Below are positions 6,327-7,550 of a DNA stretch of 7,550 nucleotides, one piece after another; the stretch's first letter is position 1; each line of letters starts with the position of its first letter. The notes beneath the pieces were generated by a model. The model saw only the letters and a list, made by a program, of their open reading frames with translations, searched no databases and was not told where the DNA came from. A program made the translations under genes and the position numbers. Source of the stretch: JBFLVQ01 sp040758525 (lineage in GTDB: Bacteria; Acidobacteriota; Blastocatellia; Chloracidobacteriales; JADJPF01); assembly GCA_040758525.1 (NCBI GenBank), contig JBFLVQ010000472.1, positions 1-7,550 of the forward strand. The letters run 5' to 3'.

Positions 6327-7310
6327 ATGAGTCCGGCAAAATGTAAGGAAAGTAACTATATCAATTTTCTCATCGCGACGCCGAAAGTCTGTAGCGGGTT
6401 GGAAGCAGCCCGTGTAGAGTCAGAAGGAAATACAGCGCACGATGCCTTTACTCGATTGCTACATCGGCTTGAACCGGGTACTGAAAGTCTATGGCAAGAA
6501 AGTGAAACACAAGTAGAGAAAAATAAAGGTATCCTTGTATTAGATGACACAACATTAGATAAGCTTTACGCCAAGAAAATAGCACTAGTCACCAGGCATT
6601 GGTCTGGAAAACATCACAGCGTAGTAAAAGGTATAAACCTCATCACCTTGCTATGGACAGATGGTGACCGACACATTGCTTGTGATTACCGCATATATGA
6701 TAAAGCTAATGACCAACTCACCAAGAATGATCACTTTCAGCAGATGATCAAACAGGCTCGTGAACGAGGCTTCCAGCCTCAGTGCGTAGTTTTTAATAGT
6801 TGGTATGCAGCGCTAGAGAATTTGAAATTAATCTGTGACTATCAATGGATTTGGCTGACACGGCTGAAGGAAAATCGCAAACTAAACCCTGAGCGTAAAG
6901 GCTTGCGAGCTATCAGTGAAGTGGAAATTGGAGTTGAAGGCAGCATTGTACGTTTAGAGGGGTATGGCTTAATCAGAGTATTCAAGATAGTTGCCAAAGA
7001 CGGTGACATTGAGTATTGGGCTACTAATCACCTCAATATCAATGACCTTCAACGTATCAAGTATGCTAACTATGCCTGGGCAATTGAAAACTATCACCGT
7101 GCCATCAAACAGTTCACTAATATTGAGAGAGCAATGGTTAGGGCTGCGCGTGCTCAACGCAACCACATCAATTTAGCTTTGCGTGCTTTCTTGAGAATTG
7201 AACTTCACTACTTTGCTAAAGGTATCAGTTGGTTTGAGGCTAAAACTGAGATTATCAGAGCTGCAGTTAGGGCTTATCTTGCTAATCCTATTTATTCCCT
7301 AATGGCGTAA
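6327..7310 (+). CDS. IS701-like DDE transposase with Asn in place of the second catalytic Asp
   Basis: The 327-residue protein has the near full length I expect for the cyanobacterial IS701-like group (about 320 residues). Recognised blocks are YINFLIAT (11-18), AHDAFTRLLHRLEP (37-50), the first acidic motif LVLDDTTLDK (70-79, catalytic D74 by family alignment), HWSGKHHSVVKGINLITLLW (91-110), FNSWYAALENLK (156-167), and WAIENYHRAIKQ (251-262, catalytic E254). Family members read FDSWY in the fifth block; here codon 6795-6797 is AAT, giving N157. Loss of that metal-binding Asp should abolish strand cleavage, so the copy is probably inactive although its frame is intact. ATG 6327 begins an MS-P-K start typical of the group. 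Only AGGGG abuts the start, so the ribosome site is poor. It runs divergently from the HEAT gene. Confidence 0.9.
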   Translation: MSPAKCKESNYINFLIATPKVCSGLEAARVESEGNTAHDAFTRLLHRLEPGTESLWQESETQVEKNKGILVLDDTTLDKLYAKKIALVTRHWSGKHHSVVKGINLITLLWTDGDRHIACDYRIYDKANDQLTKNDHFQQMIKQARERGFQPQCVVFNSWYAALENLKLICDYQWIWLTRLKENRKLNPERKGLRAISEVEIGVEGSIVRLEGYGLIRVFKIVAKDGDIEYWATNHLNINDLQRIKYANYAWAIENYHRAIKQFTNIERAMVRAARAQRNHINLALRAFLRIELHYFAKGISWFEAKTEIIRAAVRAYLANPIYSLMA

Positions 7311-7325
7311 CTTCTAATAGTTTCA
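7305..7325 (-). repeat. Right terminal inverted repeat of the IS701-like element
   Basis: This is the reverse complement of the left end at 17 of 21 positions. It contains the transposase TAA stop (7308-7310), so the gene uses practically all of the element. Confidence 0.88.
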
Positions 7326-7330
7326 TTAAG
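7326..7330. repeat. Target-site duplication TTAAG, right copy
   Basis: TTAAG immediately follows the right inverted repeat and matches the left copy exactly. Confidence 0.75.
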
Positions 7331-7401
7331 TCTAGAACTACCGATCTGTACAACAATTCTTGGCTTAGAAATAGATGTCACTTAATTAGTGAGAAGTTCA
7401 A
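7331..7401. other. Short AT-rich intergenic region between the insertion sequence and the zinc-ribbon gene
   Basis: It should contain the promoter of the downstream gene and, in the minus direction, the former promoter of the HEAT gene cassette. On the + strand TTGGCT (7360-7365) and TAATTA (7383-7388) are 17 bp apart but match the consensus poorly. On the minus strand TTGTAC (7353-7348) and CTTAAT (7330-7325) are 17 bp apart, also weak. I would not call either as more than a candidate. Confidence 0.3.
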
Positions 7402-7550
7402 ATGCGACTAGAAGGAACTGGTAAGAGAAGTGAAAAGCCATCGTATTTAAAGAGATTTTTAATAAAACGTGAATCTTTGCCTACACGATGTGAGATCTGT
7501 CATCAATCTGATTTTTTTGATAGTACTAATAACTGTTGCTATAGGTGTGG
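7402..7550 (+). CDS. Small protein with a CxxC...CxxC zinc-ribbon-like motif (partial, runs off the window)
   Basis: ATG 7402 opens a frame that stays open to the window end, giving 49 complete codons. After a basic N-terminus (MRLEGTGKRSEKPSYLKRF) come CEIC at 30-33 and CYRC at 46-49, spaced by 12 residues: a four-cysteine zinc-ribbon or knuckle arrangement. The PTRCEICHQSDFFD stretch resembles short uncharacterised cyanobacterial proteins that I recall. Role unknown; such knuckles bind zinc and often support protein or nucleic-acid contacts. GAGAAG lies a few bases before the start, a weak ribosome site. Base composition is visibly more AT-rich than the four-gene cassette. It is transcribed away from the HEAT gene, and the IS701-like element now separates the two. 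The stop codon is not visible. Confidence 0.68.
   Translation, partial: MRLEGTGKRSEKPSYLKRFLIKRESLPTRCEICHQSDFFDSTNNCCYRC

Larger units (their letters stand above)
6276..7325 (+). mobile_element. Complete IS701-like insertion sequence (1050 bp)
   Basis: A single transposase ORF (6327-7310) fills the element. The ends are 21-bp inverted repeats matching at 17 of 21 positions: TGAA, four unmatched bases, then an identical TTAGAAGTTACGC core. The transposase stop codon lies within the right repeat. TTAAG directly flanks both ends (6271-6275 and 7326-7330), a probable 5-bp target duplication. Because the bordering bases differ, a 4-bp reading (TTAA or TAAG) is also possible, and IS701 elements are usually credited with 4 bp. 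Intact ends and duplication indicate one clean insertion without later rearrangement. It lies between the HEAT gene and a divergent small gene; removing one TTAAG and the element leaves a ~102-bp intergenic region. Confidence 0.88.

Noticed and set aside
6284..7317. Insertion sequence limited to the perfect 13-bp inverted repeats
   Set aside because: Extending outward recovers matching TGAA ends directly flanked by TTAAG on both sides, so the larger 6276-7325 boundary fits better.
7360..7388. Promoter TTGGCT-17-TAATTA for the zinc-ribbon gene
   Set aside because: It matches the consensus at only 4 and 3 of 6 positions, which is common by chance in AT-rich sequence.

Overview
The window reads as an accessory stretch of a bacterial genome, most likely a cyanobacterium. 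The evidence is a transposase of the IS701-like type common in cyanobacteria, an apparent IS200/IS605 (TnpB-type) right end, and the start of a small CxxC protein resembling short cyanobacterial proteins. These are recalled resemblances, not search results. Only one copy of the cyanobacterial HIP1 octamer (GCGATCGC, 5498-5505) was seen, so the lineage call is moderate. No tRNA, rRNA or CRISPR array was seen, and no gene-free stretch exceeds about 140 bases.

Layout: (1) 1-124, on the + strand, looks like the tail of a tnpB gene with its structured 3' RNA/right end. It is fused into the 3' end of a minus-strand gene, whose last ~35 codons are antisense of this element. (2) 15-6249 holds four co-directional minus-strand genes, in transcription order: a HEAT-repeat protein (6249-4975), a DUF4419 protein with a possible SUKH/SMI1-KNR4-like C-terminal region (4837-3182), a 709-residue multidomain protein with TPR-like helices (3132-1003), and a DUF4424-like protein (947-15). 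A 19-codon ORF sits between the last two and overlaps both neighbours (TGATG on one side, ATGA on the other). (3) 6276-7325 is a complete IS701-like insertion sequence of 1050 bp with 21-bp imperfect inverted repeats and a TTAAG target duplication. It lies 26 bp upstream of the HEAT gene. (4) 7402 to the window end is the start of a divergent, AT-rich small gene with a zinc-ribbon-like CxxC pair.

How they may work together: the four minus-strand genes look like one transcription unit. HEAT scaffolds and SUKH-like domains recur among immunity and protein-interaction modules, so a conflict, immunity or housekeeping scaffold role is possible, but nothing here proves it. Both edges of the cassette have been hit by insertion sequences: one appears to have replaced the end of the last gene, the other has separated the first gene from its native promoter. 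The IS701-like transposase has Asn where its family normally has the second catalytic Asp, so this copy is probably inactive.
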